Shown here piece after piece: positions 21,911-34,552 of a stretch of DNA of 64,000 nt. Below the pieces are notes generated by a model. The model did not search any database. It saw only the letters and a program-made list of their open reading frames with translations, and was not told the DNA's origin. Position numbers and translations under genes: made by a program. The stretch comes from Helicostylum pulchrum (lineage: Eukaryota > Mucoromycota > Mucoromycetes > Mucorales > Mucoraceae), in NCBI GenBank assembly GCA_025677825.1, contig JAIXMO010000005.1, positions 558,001-622,000 of the forward strand. The letters run 5' to 3'. Numbering within the stretch: position 1 is the stretch's first letter; every line of letters starts with the position of its first letter.

Positions 21911-23620
21911 TTACATGAGAGGTTCATCACTGTTTGATAATCTGTTTAAATGCAAATATGCATCAGTACCATATCTATACATAGAAAAAAAAAATAGAGT
22001 TGGTAAGGACATCATTTTTTTTTCAAAAGAAAACTCTTTTATATTTTTTTTTACCCTTCCATAGAGATTAATTTAAGATCACCGCCAAAGTAACGAGCAT
22101 ACTAATGATAATGTGTTAGAGTTTGTATTGTAGCTAATCTTTTCTTTTTTATCTGCTTACCAATCTTGATATGGGAAGACCATACCCAAATCCAGCCATC
22201 GGTGCTTTAAAGTCTGATTGACTAAACTCTGGTTCCAGTTCTTGAGCAGTTGCAGTTGTATACTATTTCAAAAAGGTTAAATAAAAAGGGAGCATATATG
22301 TGTATATAGTCTATGTTACCATATAAGTCCAAACCAAAGGAATACCAGATCTAGGGATTCCTCCACCTTCATCAGATACTTTAATTGTAATATCTTCTTT
22401 ACCATGAGCGATAATTAACTTGATTGGTGGGTACTCATCTTCATAGTCACTTCCGTATCTTTCAACCACAGCCCGTAAAGAATTCTTGAGCAGCTCAAAT
22501 AACATATGGTTCAAGTGAGATGGTACATACATAAATTCTATATCTCCTGGACAAAACATACGAACTTCAGGAGCTTTAAATAACCCATAGTGTTCTTCGC
22601 ATATAAATTTAGCGTTGGCGACGGCATCCATAGCTACTTCTCGGAGCTTTGTTTTAGTACAGATTACACCGACGTAATTCTTTCGACTGGGTCCTCTATA
22701 CAGTTCAACATGTTGACCTGTTTAATAAACGTTAATATATCTTTTATTGTCGCTGCTGCTACATTTATTATTATTACCAATCAACATTCTGATACCAATA
22801 CGTGACATATAAAATCGATCCAAAAATCTTTGTATTTCTGTATCGATAACTGGGGAATTTAAGTGTTCCTTGTATTCCAAAATACCTTGTGCGATTGTTG
22901 TAACAACTGGGTCGTGTCTTCGTTTTACCTTTTCAATCGTCTTTACAAATGTACTAGTATAATCTATTATCTCTGGTGAACAATCTACTTGCTCAATGTT
23001 ATTATAATATCTAAAAGTATATCGTGTTAATATAATCTCTCTTTTTTTTTTTGCTCTTCTTCTCGCGTACCTGTGAGCAATAGGAACAGAAGTTTGAAGT
23101 ACATTTTGTGGTTTAATCATTTTAGCTAAAGATGGGTTAGGCACACTATGCGGTAAATGCTCAGATCTGGATATAAGTTGCTCTCTCATAGCATTGGAAA
23201 TTTGTGGTGCTTTTAAATCGATAAGTTCTTGAAAGGATTGTGCGTACCAGTTTTTTACTTTTACAATGGAAGGCATGTGGCTAAGGTTTTGTGGTAATTC
23301 GTCTAATTCCTTTACGCGATGAGCTAAACGAATAGGTAACTCCTCTACATATACGTATATACTCTTTAGTGTTTGTTCTCTCTCTCTCTCTTTGTTTATT
23401 TATGCCTATTATTTTTTTACCGTGTAAGAATTGACTGGCCTTAAATAATGTGCCTTGAGAAGGTTTTTGACCTAAAGAATGGGGGTTTAGCTTAAAAGAA
23501 AGTATGTTGGATGATTCTATGTTTACCAAATAAAACCATTTGACGAAGAGAAACGCCAGTTTGAGGAAACCTTGCAAAATATTTTATTTTATCATATAAT
23601 TGTGGTGTAAGATTAAACAT
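21911..23620 (-). CDS. Mitochondrial pyruvate dehydrogenase kinase (PDK/BCKDK family)
   Basis: The enzyme phosphorylates the E1-alpha subunit of pyruvate dehydrogenase in the mitochondrial matrix and so switches the complex off. Eight exons (23527-23620, 23421-23471, 23071-23344, 22778-23010, 22320-22717, 22161-22262, 22055-22101, 21911-21974) give a 420-residue protein, the usual length. The N-terminal four-helix domain contains VSLRQMVLFG, GTLFKASQFL, ELPIRLAHRVKELDELP and RFYMSRIGIRMLIGQH. The GHKL ATPase domain shows the N-box ELLKNSLRAVVE, the G1 box VSDEGGGIPR and the G2 box AGFGYGLPISRLYARYFGG. The small exon 2 uses an acceptor at 23472 that restores the conserved FGQKPS block. A branched-chain ketoacid dehydrogenase kinase cannot be excluded from motifs alone. 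GPI16 follows upstream on the same strand. Confidence 0.95.
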
Positions 23621-23872
23621 TTTTTTTTTTTTGGTCGAAAAAAGTGAAAAGGGGAAAAGAAAAAAGGAAAGAGAGGTAAAAAAGAGGATTAAATAGACAA
23701 AAAAAAAGGGACTTATTTTAGTTTCTAATTTTTAATGAGTCATTGGTATAGAAAAGAACATAGAAAAAAGATTGTTCACATGGATCAACTATTGGTTTAC
23801 AGGTTACCCCACATTTTACACCACTCATGTTCCCCCGTACAGACCCGAATTCCAATGTTACACTGCCCTCGC

Positions 23873-24061
23873 TTAATCATCTTTTTTGACTTCAACCACT
23901 GTAAAATTACGTATCAGCAAGTTAAATATCGAACCAAAGAATAGAGCAATCACCGTACAAGTAAGTGTGATTACATTATAGGGCATACTGAAATCAGGAG
24001 TTGGGAGGCTTACTAACAATGTATCTGTATAAATACGTTGAGCTTCTCCATAGACACTACC

Positions 24062-24094
<33 letters not shown>

Positions 24095-25975
24095 TTAAAA
24101 TACTATGGATAATATTAAAGCGTGAGAGAAATACTTACATTAACCCATTATTATTCGTTGGAATCCAAGTAGTTAAAACGGCAGACCTACGAACAGTTTA
24201 TTTTAGAAAGTTGAATTTCTCACGCTAGTATAATTAATTACCCGACATCAAACCCTCTATTGGCATCAGGACGATGTTCAGTATACTTTAAAAAGACTTT
24301 TTCAAAATCCATAGAAATCGTTGTAACAGAATCAGCAGGTAAAAGTAGTTGGCATTCAATCATACTAGGTCTACCTCTATCGATAGCTGGTTGATAATAC
24401 ATTTCTTGTATGATATCATCGTTATTTACCGAATTATTACCAATCACATTTACTTTTAGCGTGTGCAAGTATAATTTGAGGTACCAAGGTATCGAATCAT
24501 AATAAATGACCGGCATAGCACTTGACTTGTTACGATTACGGATTGTGATTTTTAATCCGCCACGTTCTTGACCGTATCCGGTAAAGTAACGTTCCGCATA
24601 AATCATGGGTTGAACAGGTTCAAGCGCTAAAAGAGAAAAAAAGTTTAAACATAGCCCAAAAATAAGAATAAAATTACGTACGATATTGAAATGAAGGTTC
24701 GTTCCATGTCATACGAATATCCAAAGGTTCCTTCGATTTAGACAGTTTATAAACTGCAACATTATCTTGTACCGTCGTCGCAGGCTTTAATTCATAATCG
24801 GTACCTGCATTCATTAAATCTACAGACACTTTACTCTCTTTGGCTACTGGGCAAGCATTTTTAAGTTGACGATCAAATACTGCTTCTAATGACCAGTCTA
24901 TAATACCTTTCTGTAAGCATATACATATCCCCCTTTTTTTCTTATTTCTATTTACCTCTTCTACTTGTATCTCGAACGGGATCCATAACTGACGTTATTG
25001 TTTGTTCTAATTCAAGTTCGCGTTCAGTACACGCCTCATCCTAAATAAAATGTTTAGCTTTTTTCATCGCAAAAATAAATAATTCCTTTTAATATACTTT
25101 ACAACACAGATAGATTTAGCATGAATTGCCATGGAATGAAAATTAGAATTATAAATTCGATGTGGGTTCAATAATACAGCTATTCCAGACTACATATACA
25201 CTTGATTAGAACAAAAAAAAAATCCCTTCCCCCTCCCCATTTGTTTGTATTATACAACTTTACCTTTGCTTTACAAGGTAATAACTTAATCCAAGGCGTT
25301 AAATTTTCAGTACAAACGTTTTCATGAGGTAAAGCACCGTATCTTAATCGTTTATCGGTACTATTGCTATCTGCCTTGAAAGATAATCTAGGTTCTGTTG
25401 TAAGTGTTTGATCAATAAAATTAAGCGAAGCACAAAATAATCCAGATAATGTATTTGTAAGTGATTTCCAATGCTCATCAATACTAAATATAAATTAAGT
25501 TGATTGTTTGTTTGTTAAATAAAGTTGTAAACTTACTTGTTAGAGTCTTTCATCCATGCCCATAATTCCACACCAGTACCAGCTGATAAGGTAGGTGGGT
25601 ACCCCCATTCTTCATAGTTCCAACGACCTTGTGTAAAAGTAAGATGCATTTCATGAACTTTGTAAGACTGAAGAATTTCTCCAATCGCTTTTGGGTATAA
25701 GCCATAATCCAATACTAGATGAAAAAAAAAAAAATTGAGTATATAAATTAAACGATTGGGGGTGTTTAGTTGATAAACATACAAGGTGCGTTGGCTTGCG
25801 TTTTGGCTTTTACTTTGGTCGTGAATTTGAAGTGGGCTAGTAATTTACCGTCTGGTAAATCACGTAAATTCAAGTCTTCATTGTATTCTTCTTGTACACG
25901 ATCGGATAAAAGACCATAACTTGGCTGGATAGTCAAGATACTCAGGCAAATACCCAAGAATAAACTCGGCTTCAT
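23873..25975 (-). CDS. GPI16: GPI transamidase subunit Gpi16/PIG-T
   Basis: Gpi16 is a subunit of the ER membrane complex that attaches GPI anchors to proteins. Nine exons (25783-25975, 25537-25714, 25264-25483, 25103-25189, 24956-25040, 24682-24897, 24242-24626, 24139-24186, 23873-24056) give 531 residues and keep frame. A signal peptide ([15 protein letters not shown]) is followed by the conserved [47 protein letters not shown] and [10 protein letters not shown] blocks. Near the C-terminus come [26 protein letters not shown] and one membrane span ([19 protein letters not shown]) with a short lysine-rich cytosolic tail VKKDD. The intron before the last exon carries a poly-A tract of about 29 bases at 24062-24090. 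Cysteines expected to bond Gpi8 are within the lumenal part, but I did not assign them. Confidence 0.95.
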
Positions 25976-26597
25976 CTTGTAAAGAAAAAAAAAAAGGGTA
26001 AAGTTGATAAAAAAAAAGTACTGCTCAATTGGTCAGCTATTTGAATCCAATTGGTGAAGTCTGTTTGGTCGGCTTTTTGAAATTAAGTTGCTCAGGGTCA
26101 AAACTGTATCGTACTTTTTATTAGATTACAAGACTTTGAATTGTTCAGTGGAATATCGAATAAAGTTCTGAAAACATTACCTTGTTATAGGTGGTTATTC
26201 CTTTCGGATAATCAGGCAACAAAGAGCCAAACCGAAAACTACAAGCGTGTTGACGTTGTAAATAGTAGATAAATTCTCTGGTATTATTGTGGATGGTGAT
26301 ATAAATTTGAGGTGTAATGGACTAGGTATTGTAGTAGATAGATAAAGTTTTTAGCGCGTAGTAATAAAAAGGAAGTCTTCAACTAACTTTGAGACTCATT
26401 TTTATAATTTATGAAGAGATTGTATGAAAGTATTTAGTCTTCAAAAGTGTATTACCAATCGATGCTACTCATAAAACGAAGGACCAATAGAAAGAAGATA
26501 ACGATACAGATCTTATGAAGTAATTAAAATATGAAAGCAATAAATTTAGACTTGAATGGAGTGTATATCAGCGAAAATTAACGATAAAAAGTAATAA

Positions 26598-27257
26598 AAT
26601 ACAGATGGTTGCTAAGTGATGAAAGATCGAAAAGGAATATAGTATAAACCGAATAAAGTGAACGCAAAGATACCTTTTAGTCCTATACATTATAGCTAAT
26701 GGTTTTTAAATGCATAGCTATGTAATATTCTAATAAATGAAAGTAACAAAAATTTTAAATGATTTTAATGTTTGAGCTCTTGCAGAAAACGATATACATC
26801 ATACTTTTTTGTAAAATAACTTGGAAAAGCTCAAGAACTATTGAAAGTGTTATAATACATTATTTTTCATCCATTACCATATTAAAAACGCGTGTTTTTA
26901 AGTGAAGGTTTAGAAGTAACTTCTAAAAAAGGTCATTTTTCGGTGATTGAAATAAAGTGTTTTCTTTGTATGATTAAACGTCAGGAAATGATTTTTTTTT
27001 CCAAGTTACTTAGTAAAAGTTACTCCTTAGGATGTTGTATTTAATACTAAAACTGAAAACCGCATGTTGCTTTATAGTTTTCTCGATTTTTAATATTTTT
27101 CTTCAGTCGACCACTTTTGATGATCTTTGGTCATTTTGGGGGTCAACCCCTTTTGTGTTTTTGCGGTTATTTTAAATTTACCCAATATCTACTTTGCCTT
27201 TACTTGTGGGAAAAACAATTATAATAAAGTGCTTTGTTAGTCGCATTTAATCCATCT
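26598..27257 (+). repeat. Dispersed repeat, copy A
   Basis: This segment is repeated, diverged but colinear, at 36765-37460 in the same orientation. An identical run of about 45 bases is found at 26901-26946 and 37097-37142. A further landmark is GGGGTCAACCCC at about 27140. The copy lies about 0.6 kb upstream of the GPI16 start codon. No open reading frame is shared, so it is non-coding or non-autonomous. The family is not identified. Confidence 0.85.
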
Positions 27258-28339
27258 AAAAAAAAAAAGTTTCTGCAGAAAAAAACCAAGTTGTATACTA
27301 TACATAATAACCATAGAAATTAACCCCGTTTTGTATCTGAATGAAAATCGTGTTACTGGCTTGACAGATCTGCGAGAAAAAGGGATGTAAATATGAGATC
27401 TAAATCTCAAAAAATATCTGTTGATGCCGCTGTACAAACTCCCCATTTTACTAGCAGTAAAAAATGAAAAAAGAACGTACGATTCAAACATTGCAACACA
27501 AGCAAACCAATAAGACAAGATGAAGTAGTTACGTACCAAGCAAGATTGATGAACAATTAAAACATATCGTCGCAGAGCCCAAACGCGAGACATAGTCTAG
27601 TCGATTCAGCTACGGAAATCTGCTTCTCATTCAGAGGATACCGATTCAGCAACATCAACTCTACCTGATGACTATGCTGATACTCGCCCTGGTTGTATAA
27701 ATGTGTAATTGAGTCGGCATGCAAAGTTCTTGCCTGTAAAACGATTAAATAGACCACATCCCCCTATTTTATCAACCGAAGCTATTCATATTTTATCTTT
27801 TTTTTTTATCATAAATAAATCTCTTTTCTTTCTCTTTTCCTTTACGATACATACCACCCAGTAAGTATTTTTTTTATATGTGTACTTTCAAAAGGAGCTT
27901 ATATCTTATATCCATTTATTATATTGCAATTTTTTTTTTAGTATTTTTGTTTTCCTTATGCCGGTACAAAAGGATACTGTTCTTCCTAACGCAGCCACCG
28001 GGCATAAGCTAGCACGAGGCCGCGAGATATGCTCGATTATTATAAGCTACTTTTTTTTTAGTTCATATTATAAAGGTATGTGTATCCTCCAAAAAAAAAG
28101 TTACTGATTTGCTTTTGTTTCATTCTAATCCAGACACATACCATATTCTTATGGGTAAAAGATAAAATACTGATTCTTATAAGCATTATCGCCAAATGAT
28201 TTATACAATTATTAACAGTGTCCTATATTTATTAGTAAGAAGGTGTTACATCATTTTATTTAAAACATTGAAAAAAAAAGTAGCTTTTATTTACTAAGTT
28301 AAATTGTGCTTCTCTTGGTTCTCAGAGCAGATCCTTTTT
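27258..28339. other. No recognisable gene
   Basis: Two overlapping minus-strand frames (27237-27593 and 27557-27757) are open but show no domain or splice logic. The segment from 27960 to 28030 is less AT-rich. It may be part of the accessory DNA around copy A of the repeat. Confidence 0.35.
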
Positions 28340-29510
28340 TATACATGTATAGAAAAAGAACACTTTGATACTAACAGGCTCAGCCACGTGAAGGCGGAAA
28401 CACATCTGGTCCCGTCCGATCAGTTTCCATCACGGACCCCAGCTACTGCACGGTACATGCCCAGACTACCTTACTTTGAGCAGAGAACAGCCTCTAAATA
28501 TCGCAGAAAACGACTGAGAAAATTGAAGCTTACGGCGAAAAACTATGTTCACGCAAGCACACAGAGCATCTCATAGAGATTACACCTCCCCAGGCGTACA
28601 CACCTACCACCACCCCAAGCTAAGCTCGCGAGACACACGGCCCAGATGAAGTCCTATACTAGATCTGACGACCTAACCTTATTATGTGAGTTTATGCTTC
28701 CGTACCGATGACTCCTTTGTACAGACGGGGCAATCAACCCACCATGGCTTCACGAAAAGACACCTGGATGCAGACAATCTTTTTTCATCTTGATTTCATC
28801 TTCAGATCTGGAGCCACCTGTTTCCACTTACGATTTCTTGACATGGTTTTAAAAACTATAATTACCCAATCCTCACCAAGAATCAGGGAACACTGTCACC
28901 GAGATTTACGACCAGCTCAAGTTCTTTCTTTCTGATCCAGTATTGGCTATAAGAGGAAGCCAAAGAACACCAGCTTTTTTTTTTTTCACCAAAGTGACCA
29001 GCACTTTCTTGACCAAAGCGTCCAGCACCTTAAAAAAATTGTTTTTGTAAAGAGACCAGCCACCTCGATATACTTGCAAGAAAGAAAATGCCAAAAGAGA
29101 AAAGTACCCTTTCAGTTTTCTTTCTTCTTTCTACCAAGGTGACCGATCTCCTTACAAAATGACCAGCATTTTCTTATGACAAAATGACCAGCATTTGTAG
29201 AAAGAGAGAGAGAGAGAGAGAGAGAGAAGATGAGGAGATGCGGACAGAAGAGACAGGGGCCGAAGGAGCAGAAGAGTTGTTTTTAGACAAAATGTCCAGC
29301 ATTTGTAGAGAAAAGGAGCGGAAAGGATTTTGTTTTGACAAAATGTCCAGCATTTGTTGTGAGAAAAGGAGCGGAAGATTTTTTTTTTTTTTTTTTTTGG
29401 CTGGTATTCTTTAAAGCCCTCAAATAGAAGACACTTTCACAGTAATAGGAACTTGAGAAGGGAGTAAACCAAGGATACAGTGAACCCGTCACTAAGGATC
29501 AGATTAAGTA
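28340..29510. other. GC-richer accessory island
   Basis: Base composition changes abruptly here from the surrounding AT-rich sequence. Open frames exist on the plus strand (for example 28304-28576, basic and Thr/Arg-rich), but none has conserved motifs. The right part contains the degenerate CCAGCA array described separately. It looks like remnants of a mobile element or a repeat-rich non-coding locus. Confidence 0.4.
28987..29356 (+). repeat. Degenerate array of ACAAAATGACCAGCATTTG-like units
   Basis: Eight related units are visible at about 28987, 29011, 29047, 29131, 29152, 29178, 29286 and 29337. The last three are nearly identical in a 20-base core (GACAAAATG-A/T-CCAGCATTTG). Spacing is irregular, 24 to 110 bases. 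A GA microsatellite interrupts the array at about 29201-29228. In the plus frame through the last units the DNA reads DKMTSIC/DKMSSIC repeats, so either a peptide repeat or a nucleotide repeat is possible. Confidence 0.75.
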
Positions 29511-30352
29511 ATTACAGTTAAAAAACCAGAGGTCAAGAAATCAGGGAAGCAAGCAGAACCATCACATCCAGTGAAACCAAGACTAGAGAGAAAGCCTACA
29601 CCTAGGAGCTTTCCGATTCACCACAGCAGGAAGATCACTATATTAGTACGCCAGAGCCACCAGTACATCCACATAAACAAGTATTAAAAGGCGTCGGTCA
29701 TCAGGAGTTGTACAAGACCCATCAGAATAGCATGCCTCTTATTTACTTGAGGAGGTGTGTACATAACACCAAAAAGACCTTTGGTGCCATACCTGGAAAA
29801 CCTCGAAGGTGCAACCGATTAGAAATGCTGCAATGGACTTCGTGCATACTTATGACGACGCACCCCCTACCAACCAGCCTAGAAGACATACGGTATATAG
29901 AGCATCAATCCATCACATGGCTTCAAAGAGCACCCATTTCGGATATATCTGCACCTCCAACAGTAGTACCTGGGATAAAAAAAATGTTAGTAGGTCGAAG
30001 TAAAACTAGTATACACGTACCGTTATTGAAAAAAAAAAGGATAAAGAAGTAAAGAAAGAGTGGGAAAAATCCTTTTTTTTTTCAAGTAAAAATCGAAAAA
30101 AAGACTAGACCACGAATATGGAACGCTAATATTTATTGGACTTAAAAAATAAACAAATCATGCAAAAAGAGAAAGTAGTACAAATTAGACCTACTTTCTT
30201 TTTACTTGTAAAAAAATACTTTCGCTTACTCTTGTATTCTCGTATCTTGTGTTAATGTGGGTGAGAGATATGTATCAATTAGGTATATAAAGATGGAGAG
30301 AGTAACAAAAAAAAATCTGTAAATTCATTTTTAACAAAGTAAACAAATTGTG

Positions 30353-30385
<33 letters not shown>

Positions 30386-31425
30386 AAAATAATTAGTACA
30401 AATTAAGAAACTTTCCTTTTCCTTTTATCTTTAGTTACTTAAACTTACTCTTACTCCATTGTCTAAATCTGCGCAAAATCGGGATAATCCATACTTTGAT
30501 ACGAGATATGGTAATACTAGAGTAAGTGTAAAAAAAAGAGCAAGCGAAAGTATTCGCTGTTTTTTTTTGTTTTGTTCTCTTTTTTTTTTGTTTACTTGAC
30601 AAGCTCAATGAAATCATAGATATTCAAGTGATTAGTAATCTAGAGTAGTAAAAAAAAACTGCCATGAAACACTTTTCTCGCTTCATGTGTAGCGCCTTTT
30701 TTTTAATACTCATTTTGTCCAAAACCTATTTTCGGTATTTCCTATTTAAGTAAAAAAAAAAAATCGTTATACCCAGCAACTACTATGTCTACAATAAATT
30801 TATTTCATTCTTTTAAGCTTAGTATAACAACTATCATAATCTATTGAAAAAAAAAAAATGTATAGCATCTTATGTAAGTATATAGAAACAGAAAGTGGGA
30901 GTGAAGTTTGATTACTTCGCGCGTCACAAATAAATTCCTGCATTATGCAAATGCGTATATCTTAACAGTGTCCGTTAAAGTAGATGGAAACAGTTTAATA
31001 TGTCACCATACTTAGTAAGCAATGACAGCAAGATAAAGGTACTCTTATGCTTTAAATTTTGAAGTGGTAAGAAAACAATAATATTTAGTTACCAAAAAAA
31101 AAAAAACCAGTATGTGGTGAGGTCATCCCTCTTTTTTTTTTTTTTTTTTGGTATTTAAGAACTTTTTTCTTCTTTGTTTTTTTTTCTTTTCTTTTTTTTT
31201 TATTATTCATAAATCATGTTTACGCTCAATGTTGCTAATAAACCTTGTTTACCTCTTCCTCGGCTCTTCATTTTTCTCGCTGTTGAGTAACAGCTCGACC
31301 GCCTTGTACTTTGTCCGTTGTAAGTAACTTTTTTTTTCTTCTAAAAATAAATGGTAACTATGAACACTTTATTATCTTGTAGCTGGCTGGTACTCGTCCG
31401 GTTTAAAAAAAAATTTTTGTACCAA
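29511..31425. other. Mixed intergenic DNA with long homopolymers
   Basis: The first 500 bases continue the GC-richer island. From 30060 the sequence is AT-rich with a poly-A tract of about 29 bases at 30354-30383 and poly-T at 31131-31150. A loosely similar segment occurs twice (about 30150-30245 and 30340-30465), built around TAGTACAAATTA and TTACTCTT. No gene is seen. Confidence 0.4.
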
Positions 31426-31429
31426 ATTA

Positions 31430-31765
31430 CGCCTCGCCCAATGTTTGAGAAAAAACCTTCCCTGGGAAAGTTTGTAAACCCTTGACCCCAAAGGATTTGT
31501 TACAAGAAATACTCGCTCCGGGTATCTGTCTTTTGGCTGACGAGCCAAAAGGCCTTATGGTTCCTCCTCCTGCTGCCTCTCTTTTCTGTCCATTTGACCC
31601 CCTCCCACCCCTTTTTACGCTCATCTCCAGAGCAAAGGCTTTCGCTGTTGAAGCGAAAGCTTCGTACCAAAAGCTGCAAGAAGGGCTTAGCCCCAACTAC
31701 TTGCAGTTTGTTCTAAATATGGCCTTCGGGTTCATCGCCGCCATATACATTCAACATGTATCATA
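31430..31765 (+). other. GC-rich island with several perfect hairpins
   Basis: The island stands out from AT-rich flanks. It carries a 9-bp stem with a 4-base loop (CTTTTGGCT/AGCCAAAAG, 31530-31551), an 8-bp stem with a 7-base loop (GCTTTCGC/GCGAAAGC, 31638-31660), a 7-bp stem (ATATGGC/GCCATAT, 31717-31746) and a small GGGC/GCCC stem at 31683-31693. The plus strand is open for 94 codons (31482-31766) with AKAFAVEAKASYQKLQEGL and a hydrophobic end. I cannot decide between a hairpin-forming mobile sequence, an organelle-derived insert and a small gene. Confidence 0.55.
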
Positions 31766-31769
31766 AGAA

Positions 31770-32530
31770 AATAATAAAATTATTTGTTTAAACATATATT
31801 GTCTTTTTTTTTATATATATTATACACTATATAAAAGTCATTTTAACAGTGAATATAAATGGAAATAGAAAGTGGGGGAAAGTCCTATTATCTCTCGTGC
31901 CCCAAAGATAACGGAAGTCATACGCCTGAAAAGATGTTTTATAAGTACACAAAAAAAAAGGGAGGTCAAGTCGCTCCTTATTTGTTTACTCTAATCGATC
32001 AATCAAATTTGATTTTAATCAGACTGTTACGGGTTTGTAACACCTTACCCACCTATCGGGTTCCATTTTTTTTTTATATCTACAGCCTATCATTACTTTT
32101 AATGGTGAGAACTTTTGATATTCATGCGAATAGGTAAGTGTAGGGTGGCGTAGGCGCTAAAAGTAAAAAAAAAAAAAAAAGAACATCGCGTTTTGACGGA
32201 AAAGTTTGTTGACAGGTTAGGGAGACTTGTCACCTATTGACGATCCATTTGTGTACAAGTTTTGATTATAATGAATCTCTCTTTATAAAAAAAAACAGAA
32301 AGAAGAACCATATAGACGTTTGTGTTTTTAAAATGAGGAATCGTTTTTTTTCACACTGTAACGGATTTGAGTTTATAATAATTTCCATTTTTTTATTCGT
32401 CAAAAAAATAAAGGCCTATTTTTTTTCTTGCGCAGTCTCCCCTTCTCTGTTAATTTTTTTTTCTCAAACGCACGCACACTCTCTAATTTTTTTCGAGTTA
32501 GATAATGACTGATTATCAAAACCGAGCTGA
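31770..32530. other. No recognisable gene
   Basis: Open plus-strand frames at 31859-32137 and 32237-32512 have no conserved features. The sequence has the composition of intergenic DNA with a 17-base A run at 32165-32181. Confidence 0.35.
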
Positions 32531-32536
32531 AAGATG

Positions 32537-33582
32537 CAGTGCACAACGCGTCGAGACGCGCAAAATCAGAACTGAATATAAACAAGAAATGAAGGCCTCC
32601 CGTTGTCTTGACCACAACGCAAAGAAGTTCAGAAAGACTGTACTTTACCAACACTTAAAGCAAACAAGTTAAATGAACGTTGCTGTTGATATTCCAGATA
32701 CTTGTAAATATCAAGAAGAAGGCCCATCCCATCAACTCGATACTGCTGTGTCTTTATATAACTACGAATGTACTCCATAACTGAGATATATCAAGAAAAA
32801 GGTAACGTTCGTGTAGTTTACGATGGTACTGATCAAGCTGTTAATATCGCTGCTGATAAAGAAGAATGTGATGCTGTAGAAGCTTCTAGTTCTGAAACTG
32901 GTACTTTAACCGTTATGGCTGTAAAGAAGTTGAAGTCGTTGTTAAATGCGTTAATTTTACACAAGATGTCAACAGTTTCAAATTGACGTGGAATATCCTA
33001 CCTTTTATTTCACTACATATGTTTGATTGCTCCGGTGTGTCGGTTAATGCGGCAGACCGAAAAAATACGGAGTTAGGTGAAAGCAAGAATGATACAGAAG
33101 AAAAAGAAGATGACTTCCGTAAAGACGATGAAGCCGGACAACAAAAAGAAGAAGCTGAAGTATCTCTAGTATCAGAAAAGAAAATAATCTCAAGTTATAA
33201 TGAAAAGTCTACGAAAGAAGTAGCATGGATGGTAACATCACCAGCTAGCATCAAGAACGTTATTCGTGAAGAGACAGCTTCTTTGTTGATTACATCACCG
33301 CAAAGTCTCATTGGCTTAGTTTTCAACAGGACTTTATATGTAAAGCTTAGTATTATCGGTAGGGTGAAAGAGTCTGCTGCTCTTACAGGCATTCAAGAAG
33401 TGACCTTTTCCCCTGTTGAAGAGGTCAAAAAGAAAAAATTACGATGTTTAAAGGTAAGCTTTCATTTTGAAAAGAATGAACCGCGTGGTAAACTAATAAA
33501 CCTTTTTTTTAAAAATATTTAGAAGAAGACAGGAACAGTTGTTCCAAAGATTAAAACAGTTTGGAAAAGATTATTCGACTAA
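32537..33582 (+). pseudogene. Frameshifted hypothetical gene
   Basis: I do not recognise the product. Codon-like sequence runs through three frames: short openings at 32590 and 32673, then 32768-32986 (VRVVYDGTDQAVNIAADKEE), then 32983-33454 (acidic, DTEEKEDDFRKDDE, followed by a folded-looking segment LIGLVFNRTLYVKLSIIG). The second-to-third switch falls near 32920, where a +1 shift gives KEVEVVVKCVNF directly in frame with the rest. The last intron is clear: GTAAGC after 33453, acceptor before 33524, final exon GTVVPKIKTVWKRLFD and TAA at 33580-33582. It is a decayed gene or has assembly indels. The copy is followed by an imperfect direct repeat of AAAGATTATTCRACTAAT. Confidence 0.45.
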
Positions 33583-33589
33583 TCTATTT

Positions 33590-34552
33590 CCCAAACTAAA
33601 AATATAAAGATTATTCAACTAATTTAAAATTATATTGCTTTATGCTCTTTTTTTTTTCCTATAGTTAGTTAATAAAACTAGTGCCAGAAAAAACTAGTTT
33701 CTTCTTTCTTATGCTTTCTACTCTCTTTGTTCTTCTTCTTTTTAGTCCGTATTATGATATATGAATGTAGACCCACATATCCTGGAATTAGTAAACTGAC
33801 AATAATTAGTACCATTTATGCTAGTGTTTATTTGTGAGGCTAGGAGATCGTCTTTACTTTGAACCATTTTTTTTTATCCAGTGAAAGAATATACATGCAT
33901 CTACTGGATTTCGAGTGCAGTTAAATGTATATACAGAGAATTATAGTGTAAGATCAATGTTGTATATAAGATTTTTAAAAAAATGAAAAATGAAAACGGA
34001 AAGAAGAATAAAGTGGGTCTTTTTATACCTTTTTTTGGGTCAAAAATAGAGATAATGAATAATGGTTCATTGAGCTGATAGCAAAAGAGTCACACAATCG
34101 AACAATGTTATTTGGGTACAGTGCAGTATCACTTGTATGAGATTTGTAAGAGCAAGACAATGAACAAATGAAGTCCAAATGATAATATAACTGTCCAATA
34201 TAGAGTGCAACAATAAAAAAGAAATTTGAAATAAATTATATTACCTATCAATTGGAATAGACACCAAAAAAAATACTCGTGCTGAAAATATAATTATCTC
34301 ATCACTGAACATAGTATTTTTTGTTAGTTATTTCCATATTTTTCGGCTCTATTTAGTAGTTTTGTGGAATTGGATACCACCCTTAAACAGAATAGTGGTA
34401 ATAGTGGCGTTAAAGCGAGGGACGGAAGAAACTCTGGAGAAATCCATCCTTAAATCGATCCTCCCTTAAATCAACTCACCCTTAAATATAACCGCGACTG
34501 TAGTTTCATCCAGTTCAACAACGACTTATTAAGATCACACGTAAATAAAAAA
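33590..34552. other. Upstream region of the Pom152-like gene
   Basis: No gene is seen. Near 34380-34490 the element CCTTAAA(T) recurs five times in about 100 bases, which could be a regulatory cluster or a decayed tandem repeat. Confidence 0.35.

Noticed and set aside
23281..23577. Separate 98-residue gene on the minus strand
   Set aside because: It is a read-through of PDK exons 1 and 2 in shifted frames across their introns.
28987..29356. CRISPR-like array
   Set aside because: The units are degenerate, irregularly spaced and within eukaryotic DNA. They lack the uniform repeat-spacer pattern.
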